A DNA stretch of 64,000 nucleotides from Oceanicella sp. SM1341 (GCF_003448965.1 NZ_QRGC01000033.1:1-64000); one strand, 5' to 3'; shown: positions 19,452 to 27,978, counted from the stretch's first letter. Translations and numbers: made by a program. The notes: a model not told the origin generated them from the letters alone.

Positions 19452-20423
19452 TCAGTCCAGCGCGGCTTCGAGCCGGGCCCAGCCCGCCTCGGAGCCCGGC
19501 AGGCCGAAGCGCAGCAGCCGCTCCGACCAGGGGAAACGGCGCACCAGCACATGCGCGCGGCCCAGCCGCTCGGCCTGAAGGGCGGCGCCGCCGGGGCAGG
19601 CGGCGAGGCGGAAGAGCGGCGTGCCGCCCTCGATCGTGAAGCCGCGCTCGGTGAGCAGCGCGTCGAGCCGGGCGGCATCGGCCGCGAGGCGGGCGCGCGT
19701 GGCCTCCGCCCAGGGCCGGTCGGCGAGGGCCGCGGCGCCGATGGCAAGGGCGGGGCCGGAGACGGCCCAGGGCCCGATGGCGGCGGCGAGCGGGGCGATC
19801 ACCTCCGCCGGGCCGATGGCGAAGCCGAGGCGCAGCCCGGCGAGCCCCCAGAACTTGCCGAAGCTCTTGAGCGTGATCTGCCGGCCATGCGGCAGGGCGA
19901 GGCCGGGCTCGGCATCGGCGAAGCTCTCGTCGACGATGAGCGGGCCGGGGCCGGCGTCATCGAGGCGCCAGCGGCGGCCGTCGGGGTTGTTGGGGTGCAC
20001 GAGCACGGTGACGTCGTCAGGGCCGGGTGGGGGCGGCAGCGGCCCGTCCTCCACCTGCCAGCCGGCGGCGCGGAAGGCGGCGGCGTGCTCGTTGTAGGTG
20101 GGGCCGGGGATATGCGCCCGGCCAGGGGCCGTGAGGCGCGGCAGGGCGGCGATCAGGGCCGAGGCCCCGGGGGCGGCGAGCACGGTGTGGCCGTCCGGCA
20201 CCTGCCAGAGCGCGCGCGCCGCCCGCTCCAGCGCCGCGAAGGCGCCGCGGTCGGGCAGGCGGGTCCAGGCCTCGGGCGGCAGGGCGGGGAGCGGCCAGGG
20301 GCGGGGGTTGATGCCGGTGGAGAGGTCGAGCCAGTCCTGCGGCCGCCCGCCCCAGCGCGCCGCGGCGGCGTCGAGCCCGCCGCCATGGTCGCGCAGGGCC
20401 GAGGAGGAGGGGTGGTCGCTCAT
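19452..20423 (-). CDS. cobC: Threonine-phosphate decarboxylase, PLP-dependent
   Basis: 323 residues of the histidinol-phosphate-aminotransferase-like fold. Makes (R)-1-amino-2-propanol phosphate for the corrinoid nucleotide loop. LDLSTGINPRPWPLP is the CobC signature, VLVHPNNPDG binds cofactor, IVDESFAD holds the PLP-ring Asp region, and LKSFGKFWGLAGLRLGF has the Schiff-base Lys. ATG 20423 overlaps the stop of the DUF1636 gene by 4 bp (ATGA). A longer frame to 20621 overlaps that gene and is rejected. Confidence 0.93.
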   Translation of the reverse strand: MSDHPSSSALRDHGGGLDAAAARWGGRPQDWLDLSTGINPRPWPLPALPPEAWTRLPDRGAFAALERAARALWQVPDGHTVLAAPGASALIAALPRLTAPGRAHIPGPTYNEHAAAFRAAGWQVEDGPLPPPPGPDDVTVLVHPNNPDGRRWRLDDAGPGPLIVDESFADAEPGLALPHGRQITLKSFGKFWGLAGLRLGFAIGPAEVIAPLAAAIGPWAVSGPALAIGAAALADRPWAEATRARLAADAARLDALLTERGFTIEGGTPLFRLAACPGGAALQAERLGRAHVLVRRFPWSERLLRFGLPGSEAGWARLEAALD

Positions 20424-20815
20424 GTCGCGGGCAAGGGCGGGATGCGGGCGACGAAATGTCCCTTCACCCCCTGGGGCCAGCTGCGGAACGGCACCTGCCC
20501 GCTGTCGGAGACCGCGTGCTGGCGGGCGAAATCGAGGATCGCCGCCGCGGCCTCCGCCTCCGGCGCGAAGCGGCCGAGCACGTAGGTGAGCTTGCCCGGC
20601 GCCGAGAGCGCCACGTTGCAATGCCGCTCGCAGCCCATCAGGCAGGAGTGCCGCCGCACCGAGACCGCCCCACCTTCAACCGAGCCTTCTGCCCCTTCGC
20701 GAGCGCCCTCTTCCACCAGGGCGGCGAGCAGGGCGCCGCCGGTCTCGCCGCCGGGCGAGAGCTTCTCCGCCTCGGAAAAGCGGCAGGTGTCGCAAATGGT
20801 GATCACGGTCTGCAT
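20420..20815 (-). CDS. DUF1636 metal-binding protein of cobalamin clusters
   Basis: 131 residues. Cysteine motif CDTC at positions 9-12 and HSCLMGCERHCNVAL in the middle give a probable Fe-S or cobalt-binding thioredoxin-like ferredoxin fold. DUF1636 genes travel with cobalamin genes in proteobacteria, and this one is translationally coupled to cobC. Start at 20815 has AGGGAG nine bases upstream. Function unproven; a role in cobalt handling or cobaltochelatase support is inferred from context. Confidence 0.85.
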   Translation of the reverse strand: MQTVITICDTCRFSEAEKLSPGGETGGALLAALVEEGAREGAEGSVEGGAVSVRRHSCLMGCERHCNVALSAPGKLTYVLGRFAPEAEAAAAILDFARQHAVSDSGQVPFRSWPQGVKGHFVARIPPLPAT

Positions 20816-21059
20816 CCGGCCGGGCTCCCTCGCAAGTGGCGCATCCGGCGCAGGTCTAGCGGCAGGCCGGGCGGCTGGCAATCCGCGCCGGGCCGCGCGA
20901 GCGTCGCGGGCAAATTCGCGTGAGACACGAATTTAAGGGCTTGCCGCTCTCCGGGGCGCGCTACATCCTCCCGCAAGAGTGAACGACGGAACCGGGCGCA
21001 TCGCCCGTACAGATCCGCGAGACCCTGCCAACCCCTGAAGAATCCAGTGAAGAGGCGTC

Positions 21060-22412
21060 ATGTCCATCAGCACTGCCACCATTGCGGCCCTGCGTTACGG
21101 ATACGGCTTCCGCCCCGGCGAGACGCCCCCCTCCGGCGCGGCAGACCTGACCGCCCAGCTCGAGGCGGCGGACCCGATGTCGGCCGGGGGCCTGCCTTCG
21201 GTGGTGCATGTCTACGAGCTCATCCGCGCGCGGCGCGACGCGGTGCGCGCCAAGGTCGAGGACGGCGAGAAGGGCATGTCGGACGCGCTGAAGGCCGCCA
21301 ACCAGGCGGTGGCGGAGGTGCGCCTGCCCCTGCAGGCCCGGCGCATCGTGCCGCCGGTGATGTCGCCGCAGGGCTTCCGCGAGCGGCTGATCTCCTTCTG
21401 GGCCGATCATTTCACCGTGATCTCCAAGGGGGTGAACCTCGCCACCCTCGGCCCGCTGATGGTGGAGAATTCCATCCGCCCGCACGTGGCCGGCAAGTTC
21501 GACGAGATGCTCATCGCCTGCACGCTCGACCCGGCGATGATCATCTACCTCGACCAGAACGTCTCCTACGGGCCCGAGTCGGTGGCCGGCCGGCGCAACA
21601 ATCGCGGCCTGAACGAGAACCTCGCCCGCGAGGTGCTCGAGCTGCACACCCTGGGCGTGGGCGGCAGCTACACCCAGGAGGACGTGGTCCAGTTCGCCGA
21701 GTTGCTCACCGGCTACACGGTCAACCCCGAGCGCGGCGTGCTCTTCGCCGGAAACCGCGCCGAGCCGGGCGCCGAGACGGTGCTCGGCGCTTCCTACGGT
21801 GGCAAGAAGGCCAACCCGGAGGACGCCAAGGACTTCCTGCGCGACCTCGCCCGCAAGCCCGAGACCGCCCGGCACATCGCCCGCAAGCTGGTGGTGCATT
21901 TCGTCTCCGACACGCCGGACGAGGGCCACGTGGCCCAGGTGGCCGAGGCCTGGGGCGATGGCGGCGACCTGAAGGCGGTCTACGCCGCGCTGCTCGACCA
22001 CGAGCAGGCCTGGAAGCCGGAGTTCACCAAGGCGCGCCAGCCGCTCGACTATTCCATCGCCTGCCTGCGCGCCTTCGACGCCATGTCCTTCGAGAAGCAG
22101 CGCATGCGCCTCGCGCAGCAGACCAAGCGGCACCTCATCCTGATGGGCCAGCCGCTGATGCAGCCCGGCGGGCCGAACGGCTGGCCGGAGGAGGTGGACG
22201 CCTGGATCACCCCGCAGGGGCTGGCCGGGCGCATCCGCTTCGCCAAGTTCCTCTCCCAGCGCTTCGGCCGCAAGACCGACCCGCGCGAATTCCTCGAGGC
22301 CACCCTCGGGGATGCCGCCGACGACAAGCTCACCTTCGCGGTCTCGGCCGCGGAGCAGAAATGGGAGGGCATCTCGCTCACCCTGCTTTCCCCCGTGTTC
22401 AACCGCCGCTGA
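21060..22412 (+). CDS. DUF1800 domain protein
   Basis: 450 residues. Family landmarks: ERLISFWADHFTV, NLAREVLELHTLGVGGSYTQEDV, LLTGYTV, and RHIARKLVVHFVSD. There is no clear signal peptide, although the partner product is exported. Function of DUF1800 is unknown; the genes almost always pair with DUF1501 genes and have been linked to carbohydrate or extracellular polymer metabolism by context only. It ends 8 bp before the DUF1501 start. Confidence 0.92.
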   Translation: MSISTATIAALRYGYGFRPGETPPSGAADLTAQLEAADPMSAGGLPSVVHVYELIRARRDAVRAKVEDGEKGMSDALKAANQAVAEVRLPLQARRIVPPVMSPQGFRERLISFWADHFTVISKGVNLATLGPLMVENSIRPHVAGKFDEMLIACTLDPAMIIYLDQNVSYGPESVAGRRNNRGLNENLAREVLELHTLGVGGSYTQEDVVQFAELLTGYTVNPERGVLFAGNRAEPGAETVLGASYGGKKANPEDAKDFLRDLARKPETARHIARKLVVHFVSDTPDEGHVAQVAEAWGDGGDLKAVYAALLDHEQAWKPEFTKARQPLDYSIACLRAFDAMSFEKQRMRLAQQTKRHLILMGQPLMQPGGPNGWPEEVDAWITPQGLAGRIRFAKFLSQRFGRKTDPREFLEATLGDAADDKLTFAVSAAEQKWEGISLTLLSPVFNRR

Positions 22413-22419
22413 GGACGCC

Positions 22420-23610
22420 ATGACCCGATCCTTCGACCCCGGCCGCCGCCGCTTCCTCGGAACCGGCCTGGCCCTCGGTTGCTCGGCCGCCGCGAGCCCG
22501 CTGCTCACCCCCGTCACCTTCGCCGCCGTGCCGGGCGAGAACCGGCTCGTCGTCATCCTGCTGCGCGGGGCGATGGACTCGCTCGACGTGGTCCAGCCCT
22601 ACGGCGACAAGGCCTTCGCCGCCATGCGCCCCACGCTGAAGTTCGGCGAGGCGGGAGGTGCCACCGACCTCGACGGCTTCTACTCGCTCCACCCGGCGCT
22701 GAAGCCGCTGATGCCGCTGTGGCAGGCGGGCGAGCTGGGCTTCGTGCACGCGGTCTCCACCCCCTACCGCGACCGCCGCTCGCATTTCGACGGCCAGGAC
22801 CTGCTGGAGAACGGCAGCGCCAGCGCCGACGGCACCCTCACGCCCGCGCGGGACGGCTGGCTGAACCGCGCGCTCACCATGATGCCCGGCGCCGACGTGC
22901 GGACGGCCTTCGCGGTGGGGCAGGAAGACATGATGCTGCTCGACGGCAAGGCGCCGGTCTCGGCCTGGTCGCCGGATGCCGAGCTCGACATGTCGCCCCA
23001 GGCGCACGACCTGCTCGACATGATCTACGCGAAGGACCCCGCGATGCAGGCCGCCAGCGACGCCGCCTTCAAGCTCGCCAACGAGGAGAGCGGCGCGATG
23101 GAGGGCGAAAACCGCCTCGGCCCGGTGCCGCTCGCGCGCTACACCGCCGAGCAGCTCAGCCGCGAGAGCCGCATCGCCGCCTTCTCGCTGGGTGGCTGGG
23201 ACACGCATCGCGCCCAGCACCAGTCGCTGCCGCGCGCGCTCTCCAACCTCTCCGACGCCATTCTGGCGCTGAAGGCGGGGCTGGGCGACACCTGGGGCCG
23301 CACCACGGTGGTCTGCGTCACCGAGTTCGGCCGCACCGCGCGGGAGAACGGCTCGCGCGGCACCGACCACGGCACCGGCGGGGCGATGATCCTCGCGGGC
23401 GGCGCGGTGAAGGGTGGCAAGGTCTACGGCGCCTGGCCGGGCCTGGGCGAGGGCGACCTCTTCGAGGACCGCGACCTGCAACCCACCGACGACATGCGCC
23501 GCTGGCTGGGCTGGACCCTGCGCGACATGTTCGACCTCGCCCCCTCCGACATCGAGGCCCGCATCTTCCCCGAGCTGCAGATGGGCAAGAACCCGCGCTT
23601 CCTCGCCTGA
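22420..23610 (+). CDS. DUF1501 domain protein, Tat-exported
   Basis: 396 residues. N-terminal RRRFLGTGLALGCSAAASP is a twin-arginine signal peptide with cleavage after TFA near residue 36. The body matches the DUF1501 (alkaline-phosphatase/sulfatase-like) fold: LRGAMDSLDVVQPYGD, SLGGWDTHRAQH, VCVTEFGRTARENGSRGTDHG, a probable metal-binding set of Asp/His/Thr. The last motif is the diagnostic one. Follows DUF1800 with GAGG as Shine-Dalgarno; Tat use implies a folded, probably metal-loaded periplasmic protein. Confidence 0.92.
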   Translation: MTRSFDPGRRRFLGTGLALGCSAAASPLLTPVTFAAVPGENRLVVILLRGAMDSLDVVQPYGDKAFAAMRPTLKFGEAGGATDLDGFYSLHPALKPLMPLWQAGELGFVHAVSTPYRDRRSHFDGQDLLENGSASADGTLTPARDGWLNRALTMMPGADVRTAFAVGQEDMMLLDGKAPVSAWSPDAELDMSPQAHDLLDMIYAKDPAMQAASDAAFKLANEESGAMEGENRLGPVPLARYTAEQLSRESRIAAFSLGGWDTHRAQHQSLPRALSNLSDAILALKAGLGDTWGRTTVVCVTEFGRTARENGSRGTDHGTGGAMILAGGAVKGGKVYGAWPGLGEGDLFEDRDLQPTDDMRRWLGWTLRDMFDLAPSDIEARIFPELQMGKNPRFLA

Positions 23611-23812
23611 GCCCCCCGCGCCCTCGAGGGGAACCACCCGGCCGGGGGCATGCGCGGCAGGCGGGCCGGGGGGCACGGCCACGGCCGGGCCCGGGAGCGC
23701 GCGGCGGGCCGGGACGCCGCCCGGCCGCGCAGGCGCCGGGAATCGCGCGATAAATTGCGAACCCGCGTGCGCGGCGCTTGACCTGCCGCGCCGCTTCGGC
23801 TCCTGTCTTGAC

Positions 23813-24520
23813 ATGGATGATGCACGCCCGATCGGCCCGGAGGTTCCGAACTGGACCCCGCCGCCCCGCCCCGACCGCCGCTCCTTCGAAGGCCGCTACG
23901 CGCGGCTCGAGCCGCTCAGCGCAGCGGCGCATGCCGATGCGCTGTTCTCCGCCTTCGCGGAGGATGACGGCGCGATGTGGGACTACATGGCCGACGGGCC
24001 CTTCGCGGATGCTTCCGCCTTCCGCGCCTGGGCGGAGCGCGCCGGGGCCGGCACCGACCCGATGTTCTGGGCCGTCCGGGACCATGCGAGCGACAGCTGG
24101 GCCGGGGTGTTCTCCTTCCTGCGCATCGCGCCGGAGGCGGGCAGCATCGAGCTGGGCAACATCGCCTTCGCCCCGCGCATGCAGCGCAGCCGGGCGGCCA
24201 CCGAGGCGGTGTGGATGATGATGTCCTGGGCCTTCCTCGCCGGCTACCGCCGCTTCGAGTGGAAGTGCAACGCGCTCAACGCCCCCTCGCGCCGGGCCGC
24301 ACAGCGCTTCGGGCTGAGCTACGAGGGCCTGTTCCGCCAGGCGCTGGTGGTGAAGGGCCGCAACCGCGACACCGCCTGGTATGCCGCCATCGACCTCGAG
24401 TTCCCGCTGCTGCAGACCGCCTTCGAGGCCTGGCTCGACGCGGAGAACTTCGATGCCGACGGCCGGCAGCGCCGCAGCCTCTCCTCGCTCACCGCGCCCA
24501 TCCTCGTCGCCCGCGGCTGA
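23813..24520 (+). CDS. GNAT family N-acetyltransferase (RimJ-like)
   Basis: 235 residues. The acetyl-CoA domain is at about 35-190: RYARLEPLSAAAHADALF, then IELGNIAFAPRMQRSRAATEAV (the A motif, with Q/RxxGxG degenerated to MQRSRAA) and WKCNALNAPSRRAAQRFGLSYEGLFRQ (motif B). The pattern fits RimJ/RimL or antibiotic-N-acetyltransferase-like members that modify small amines or protein N-termini. ATG 23813 is preceded by no strong Shine-Dalgarno; 200 bp of intergenic DNA lies upstream. Confidence 0.87.
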   Translation: MDDARPIGPEVPNWTPPPRPDRRSFEGRYARLEPLSAAAHADALFSAFAEDDGAMWDYMADGPFADASAFRAWAERAGAGTDPMFWAVRDHASDSWAGVFSFLRIAPEAGSIELGNIAFAPRMQRSRAATEAVWMMMSWAFLAGYRRFEWKCNALNAPSRRAAQRFGLSYEGLFRQALVVKGRNRDTAWYAAIDLEFPLLQTAFEAWLDAENFDADGRQRRSLSSLTAPILVARG

Positions 24521-24615
24521 GGCCGCCGCGGCCCCACGACCGCCCGAGGGCCGCATGGCTTGACTCGGGCCGGTGGCGCGAACACATCCAAGGCGCTCAA
24601 CAGACCGGAGTTCCC

Positions 24616-25191
24616 ATGCCCGAAGCCCGCCCGGAGGTCCTCGACTTCCTGCTCACCCGCCGTTCCCGCCCGGCAAAGACCCTCGTCGCCCCGGCGCCGG
24701 ACCGCGCGGCGCTCATGCCGCTGCTCACCGCCGCCGCCCGCTCGCCCGATCACGGCATGCTGGTGCCCTGGCGCTTCAAGGTGTTCTCCGGCGCGGCCCT
24801 CGCCCGGCTCGCGGAGCAGGCCGCCGCCCGGGCCGAGGCGCTGGGCAAGCCCGCCTCCGACGTGGAGAAGGTGCGCAACACCTTCACCGTGGCACCGCTC
24901 ATCGTGGGCGTGGTCTCGGCGCCGAAACCCTCGCCGAAGATCCCGGAGGTGGAGCAGCGCCTCTCGGCCGGGGCGGTTTGCCTCGCGCTGGTGAACGCGG
25001 CGCTCGCCTCCGGCTGGGGGGCGAGCTGGATCACCGGCTGGGCGGCGTTCGACGCGGAGTTCTGCGCCGCACAGGGCCTCGGCGAGGGCGAGTATTTCGC
25101 CGGCTTCATCCATATCGGCACCGAGGGCGTGGCCCCGGCCGAGCGTGACCGCCCGGTGCTCGAAGCGATCACCGACTGGGTGGACGCCTGA
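24616..25191 (+). CDS. Nitroreductase family protein (YdjA type)
   Basis: 191 residues of an FMN-dependent nitroreductase: FLLTRRSRPAKTLVAPAP at the N-terminus (FMN-binding Arg/Ser), AAARSPDHGMLVPWRF, and GASWITGWAAFDAEF then FIHIGTE. This small form resembles YdjA and lacks the long helical insertion. Reduces nitro or quinone compounds using NAD(P)H; natural substrate unknown. Stop overlaps the next ATG by one base (TGATG), so it is coupled to the EI24 gene. Confidence 0.9.
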   Translation: MPEARPEVLDFLLTRRSRPAKTLVAPAPDRAALMPLLTAAARSPDHGMLVPWRFKVFSGAALARLAEQAAARAEALGKPASDVEKVRNTFTVAPLIVGVVSAPKPSPKIPEVEQRLSAGAVCLALVNAALASGWGASWITGWAAFDAEFCAAQGLGEGEYFAGFIHIGTEGVAPAERDRPVLEAITDWVDA

Positions 25192-25889
25192 TGATCGGCG
25201 ATTTCCTCCGCGCCTTCTCCCAGCTTACCGATGCCCGCTTCTCAGCCGTGCTGGTGAAGTCCCTCGGCCTCACGGTGGTGCTGCTCGTCGCCTCCTATTT
25301 CGGCGTGGGCTGGCTGGGCACGCTGCTGCCGGCCTGGGACGTGCCGGTGCCCTTCCTGGGCGAGGTGTCGCTGGGCGGGGTGGCCACCGGCTTTGCCGTG
25401 GTGGCGATGATCCTCGCCTCGGCCTTCCTGATGTTCCCCATCGCCTCGGTGTTCATCGGCTTCTTCCTCGACGACATCGTGGAGGCGGTGGAGGAGCGGC
25501 ACTACCCGCAGCTGCCCGAGGTCACCCCCCAGCCGATGCTCGAGGCGCTGCTCGACGCCGCGCGCTTCCTCGGGCTGATGATCGTGGCAAACCTGGTGGC
25601 GCTGGTGTTCTACCTGGTGCTCGCCCCGGTGGCGCCGCTGATCTTCTGGCTGGTGAACGGCTACCTGCTGGGGCGGGAGTATTTCCAGATGATCGCCGTG
25701 CGCCGCATGCCCTCGGCCGAGGCGGAGGCGCTGCGCAAGAGGCATTTCGGCCAGATCTGGCTCGCCGGCACGCTGATGGCGATTCCGCTCAGCATCCCGA
25801 TCCTCAACCTGGTGATCCCGATCCTCGGGGTGGCGACCTTCACCCACCTGCATCACCGGCTCACCGGGCTGCGCCCGCAGCCGGCCTGA
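25191..25889 (+). CDS. EI24 domain (CysZ-like) membrane protein
   Basis: 232 residues with about five membrane segments, e.g. LVKSLGLTVVLLVASYFGVG, VVAMILASAFLMFPIASVFI and LMIVANLVALVFYLVLAPVAP. FLDDIVEAVEERHYPQLP and NGYLLGREYFQMIAVRRM are typical of the EI24/CysZ family, some members of which are sulfate transporters. Here no sulfur genes are near, so transport is unproven. Coupled to the nitroreductase; its last 37 bases overlap the convergent hydrolase gene. Confidence 0.88.
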   Translation: MIGDFLRAFSQLTDARFSAVLVKSLGLTVVLLVASYFGVGWLGTLLPAWDVPVPFLGEVSLGGVATGFAVVAMILASAFLMFPIASVFIGFFLDDIVEAVEERHYPQLPEVTPQPMLEALLDAARFLGLMIVANLVALVFYLVLAPVAPLIFWLVNGYLLGREYFQMIAVRRMPSAEAEALRKRHFGQIWLAGTLMAIPLSIPILNLVIPILGVATFTHLHHRLTGLRPQPA

Positions 25890-26749
25890 GGCGCGGCGAG
25901 GAAGGCGCGCACGTCCTCGATCACCGGCGCGCGCCCCCGCAGGATGGGGGCGAGCGCCGAGGCGATGCCCACGTGGCCCACCTCCGGATAGAGCCGCAGG
26001 GTGACCGCGTTTCCGCCCGCCTCCAGCGCCCCGGCCAGCGCCTCGCTCTCGGCGGGGGAGACGACATCGTCCGCCTCCCCGTGCAGGATGAGTGCGGGCG
26101 GGTGGGCGCCGGCGGCGTAGTTGACCGGCTGGCTCTCGGCCCGGGTCTCCTCGGGGAAGATGCGGCGGTAGCGATCCTGCTGCAGCGGCAGGAAGTCGTA
26201 GGGGCCGGCGAGGCCGATGAACCCCGCCACGTCGCGGCAGGGGGAGAGCCCCTCGGCGCCGAGCCAGCGCGGATCGAGCGCGAGCAGGGCGGCGATCTGC
26301 GCGCCGGCCGAGTGGCCGGCGAGGTAGAGCGGGTGGCCCGGGTAGCGCGCCTTCACCGCCGCCACCGCCGCCGCGCCGTCCTCCACGAAGGCCGGGAAGG
26401 TGACATCGGGCGCCAGCCGGTAGCCGGGCAGGGCGGTGATGGTGCCGAGGGCCGCGAGCGACTGGCCGGCGAAGGCGTAGAGCCCCGGGCTGCCGCTGTC
26501 CCACGAGCCGCCGTGGAAGAACACGATCAGCGGGGCGTCATCGGCCAGGCCGCGCTCGGCGAAGAGGTCGTAGGCCTGCGCGGGGTCGTCTCCGTAGGGA
26601 ATGCCGGTGCTGCTCTCCACCGTCTGCGAGCGGCCGAGCCGCTCGAGCACGCCGGCGCCGAGGCTGGTGCAGGCGGTGAGCAGGGCGGGCAACAGCAGAA
26701 GTGGCCAGCGGGCGAGGGCGGACAGGGCGGAGCCGCGGGGGCTGGTCAT
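25853..26749 (-). CDS. Alpha/beta hydrolase, lipoprotein
   Basis: 298 residues. LLLLPALLTAC near residue 27 is a lipobox, so the enzyme is probably membrane-anchored. Esterase motifs follow: oxyanion HGGSWDSG, nucleophile GHSAGA, acid LHGEADDVV and base EVGHVG. This is the BD-FAE/esterase-lipase group (HGGG-like). Substrate not known. Its 3' end runs 37 bp into the 3' end of the convergent EI24 gene. Confidence 0.9.
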   Translation of the reverse strand: MTSPRGSALSALARWPLLLLPALLTACTSLGAGVLERLGRSQTVESSTGIPYGDDPAQAYDLFAERGLADDAPLIVFFHGGSWDSGSPGLYAFAGQSLAALGTITALPGYRLAPDVTFPAFVEDGAAAVAAVKARYPGHPLYLAGHSAGAQIAALLALDPRWLGAEGLSPCRDVAGFIGLAGPYDFLPLQQDRYRRIFPEETRAESQPVNYAAGAHPPALILHGEADDVVSPAESEALAGALEAGGNAVTLRLYPEVGHVGIASALAPILRGRAPVIEDVRAFLAAPQAGCGRSPVSR

Positions 26750-26841
26750 GAAGCGGCGCTCCTGAAGGGGGAGCCGCGTGCGGCGCGCGCAGCGGGTCTG
26801 GAAGGTGCGGGGCGGAAGGGGACGGCGGGGCGCCGACCTGC

Positions 26842-26917
26842 CCCGGGCCTGACCCGGGGCCTCCCCGGCAGCATCGGCGCGGGGCGGGTGGCGGCGAGGT
26901 CCCGGGTCAGGCCCGGG
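26842..26917. repeat. Inverted repeat around CCCGGGCCTGACCCGG
   Basis: CCCGGGCCTGACCCGG (26842-26857) and its exact reverse complement (26902-26917) are 44 bp apart in the 249-bp gap upstream of the hydrolase gene. Each arm also contains the near-palindrome CCGGG-TCAGG-CCCGG. It resembles the dispersed CCCGGGTCAAGCCCGGG-type palindromic repeats of alphaproteobacteria. Confidence 0.85.
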
Positions 26918-26998
26918 ACATGCCTGCGCGGGGGCGAAGACCCGCGAGGCCGGAGGGCCCGCGCAGGGGCCCTCCCGGCAGGGCGTTTCGGCGCGGGC

Positions 26999-27145
26999 TC
27001 AGCTTCCGGTGGTCTTCGGCGCGGCCGGAGTGATCTCGGCGCTCTGGTCTGAGGTCACCCTGGCGCTGGACCAGGGGCAGGCGGCGGCAGTGCCCACCAC
27101 GGCCAGCATCGAACATGCGGTCAGGAGGGCGGCGAGTATCTTCAT
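26999..27145 (-). CDS. Small secreted protein (48 residues)
   Basis: Starts at ATG 27145 with a strong GAGGAGA Shine-Dalgarno and ends at TGA 26999. The sequence MKILAALLTACSMLAVVGTA followed by AACPWSS is a typical Sec signal peptide with a Cys just at or after the expected cleavage point (AAAC, not a classical lipobox because position -3 is Ala). The mature peptide is only about 26 residues, Ser/Thr-rich (RVTSDQSAEITPAAPKTTGS). No known family assigned. It is on the same strand as DUF1467 and mce and 64 bp downstream of DUF1467, so it may be co-transcribed. Confidence 0.7.
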   Translation of the reverse strand: MKILAALLTACSMLAVVGTAAACPWSSARVTSDQSAEITPAAPKTTGS

Positions 27146-27209
27146 CTGCGTGTCTCCTCTCTGGGTGTGGAGGCTTCAGCGTAGCACGGGCCGCCGGCTC
27201 CGCTCCGAA

Positions 27210-27473
27210 TCACATTCGGTTGAAGAAGTCGATGTCACGGACCGTGAGCATCCCCGACAGGATGAAGCCGCAGAGCAGCGCCCAGATCACCGTGGTGGCC
27301 ACCGTGACCCAGAGGATCTTGCGCCCCAGCCGCGGGTTCACCGGCGCCGAAGGCGCGGTGCCGGGGACGATCTCGCCGGTGTCGCTCTGGGTGGTCACCC
27401 GGATCGGCAGCGCCACGAACAGGCACATGAACCAGGTGACGGCGTAGAGGACGATGACGGAGGTGATGGTCAT
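27210..27473 (-). CDS. DUF1467 family membrane protein
   Basis: 87 residues with two membrane segments: TSVIVLYAVTWFMCLFVALPI and ILWVTVATTVIWALLCGFIL. The middle loop is short and hydrophilic (RVTTQSDTGEIVPGTAPSAP). DUF1467 genes consistently follow methylmalonyl-CoA epimerase in Rhodobacterales; the ATG here overlaps the mce stop by 4 bp. Function unknown. Confidence 0.88.
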   Translation of the reverse strand: MTITSVIVLYAVTWFMCLFVALPIRVTTQSDTGEIVPGTAPSAPVNPRLGRKILWVTVATTVIWALLCGFILSGMLTVRDIDFFNRM

Positions 27474-27874
27474 ACCTGCTCCAGTTCCACGAGGGCGCCG
27501 TTGAAATCCTTCGGGTGCAGGAACAGCACCGGCTTGCCATGCGCGCCGATCTTCGGCTCGCCCGTGCCCAGCACCCGGGCGCCGGCGGCCTTCAGCCGGT
27601 CGCGCGCGGCAAGGATATCCTCGACCTCGTAACAGATGTGGTGAATGCCCCCCGCGGGGTTCTTCTCGAGAAAGCCCGCGATGGGCGAGCCCTCGCCCAG
27701 CGGGTGCAGCAGCTCGATCTTGGTGTTGGGCAGCTCGATGAACACCACGGTCACGCCATGCTCCGGCTCGTCCTGCGGGGCGCCGACCGTGGCGCCCAGC
27801 GTGTCGCGATACTGCGCCGCCGCGGCGCCGAGGTCGGGCACGGCAATGGCGACATGGTTCAGGCGTCCGATCAT
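27470..27874 (-). CDS. mce: Methylmalonyl-CoA epimerase
   Basis: 134 residues of the VOC fold: GRLNHVAIAVPDLGAAAAQYR, VTVVFIELPNTKIELLHPLG, and GGIHHICYEVEDI, ending KPVLFLHPKDFNGALVELEQV. The metal-binding His, Gln/Glu and Glu positions of MCEE are in place. Interconverts (2R)- and (2S)-methylmalonyl-CoA in propionyl-CoA and ethylmalonyl-CoA metabolism. Start 27874 is chosen because upstream frame is the repeat array. Coupled to DUF1467. Confidence 0.94.
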   Translation of the reverse strand: MIGRLNHVAIAVPDLGAAAAQYRDTLGATVGAPQDEPEHGVTVVFIELPNTKIELLHPLGEGSPIAGFLEKNPAGGIHHICYEVEDILAARDRLKAAGARVLGTGEPKIGAHGKPVLFLHPKDFNGALVELEQV

Positions 27875-27978
27875 CGCGGCGGTCCTCCGGGCCCGTGGGG
27901 TTCTGTTCTTTGAAACAGGCCTAGCCGCGGCGGCCCGGCGATGCAAGCGCGGCCCCGGGGGCGGGACGCGGGGCCGCA

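Noticed and set aside
20816-21059. Cobalamin riboswitch before the DUF1636-cobC-cobD operon
   Set aside because: The conserved GCCACTG/B12-box pattern was not found on either strand.
27204-27219. Hairpin CCGAAT-CAC-ATTCGG at the DUF1467 stop as terminator
   Set aside because: Only six pairs, overlapping the stop codon, without a T tract.
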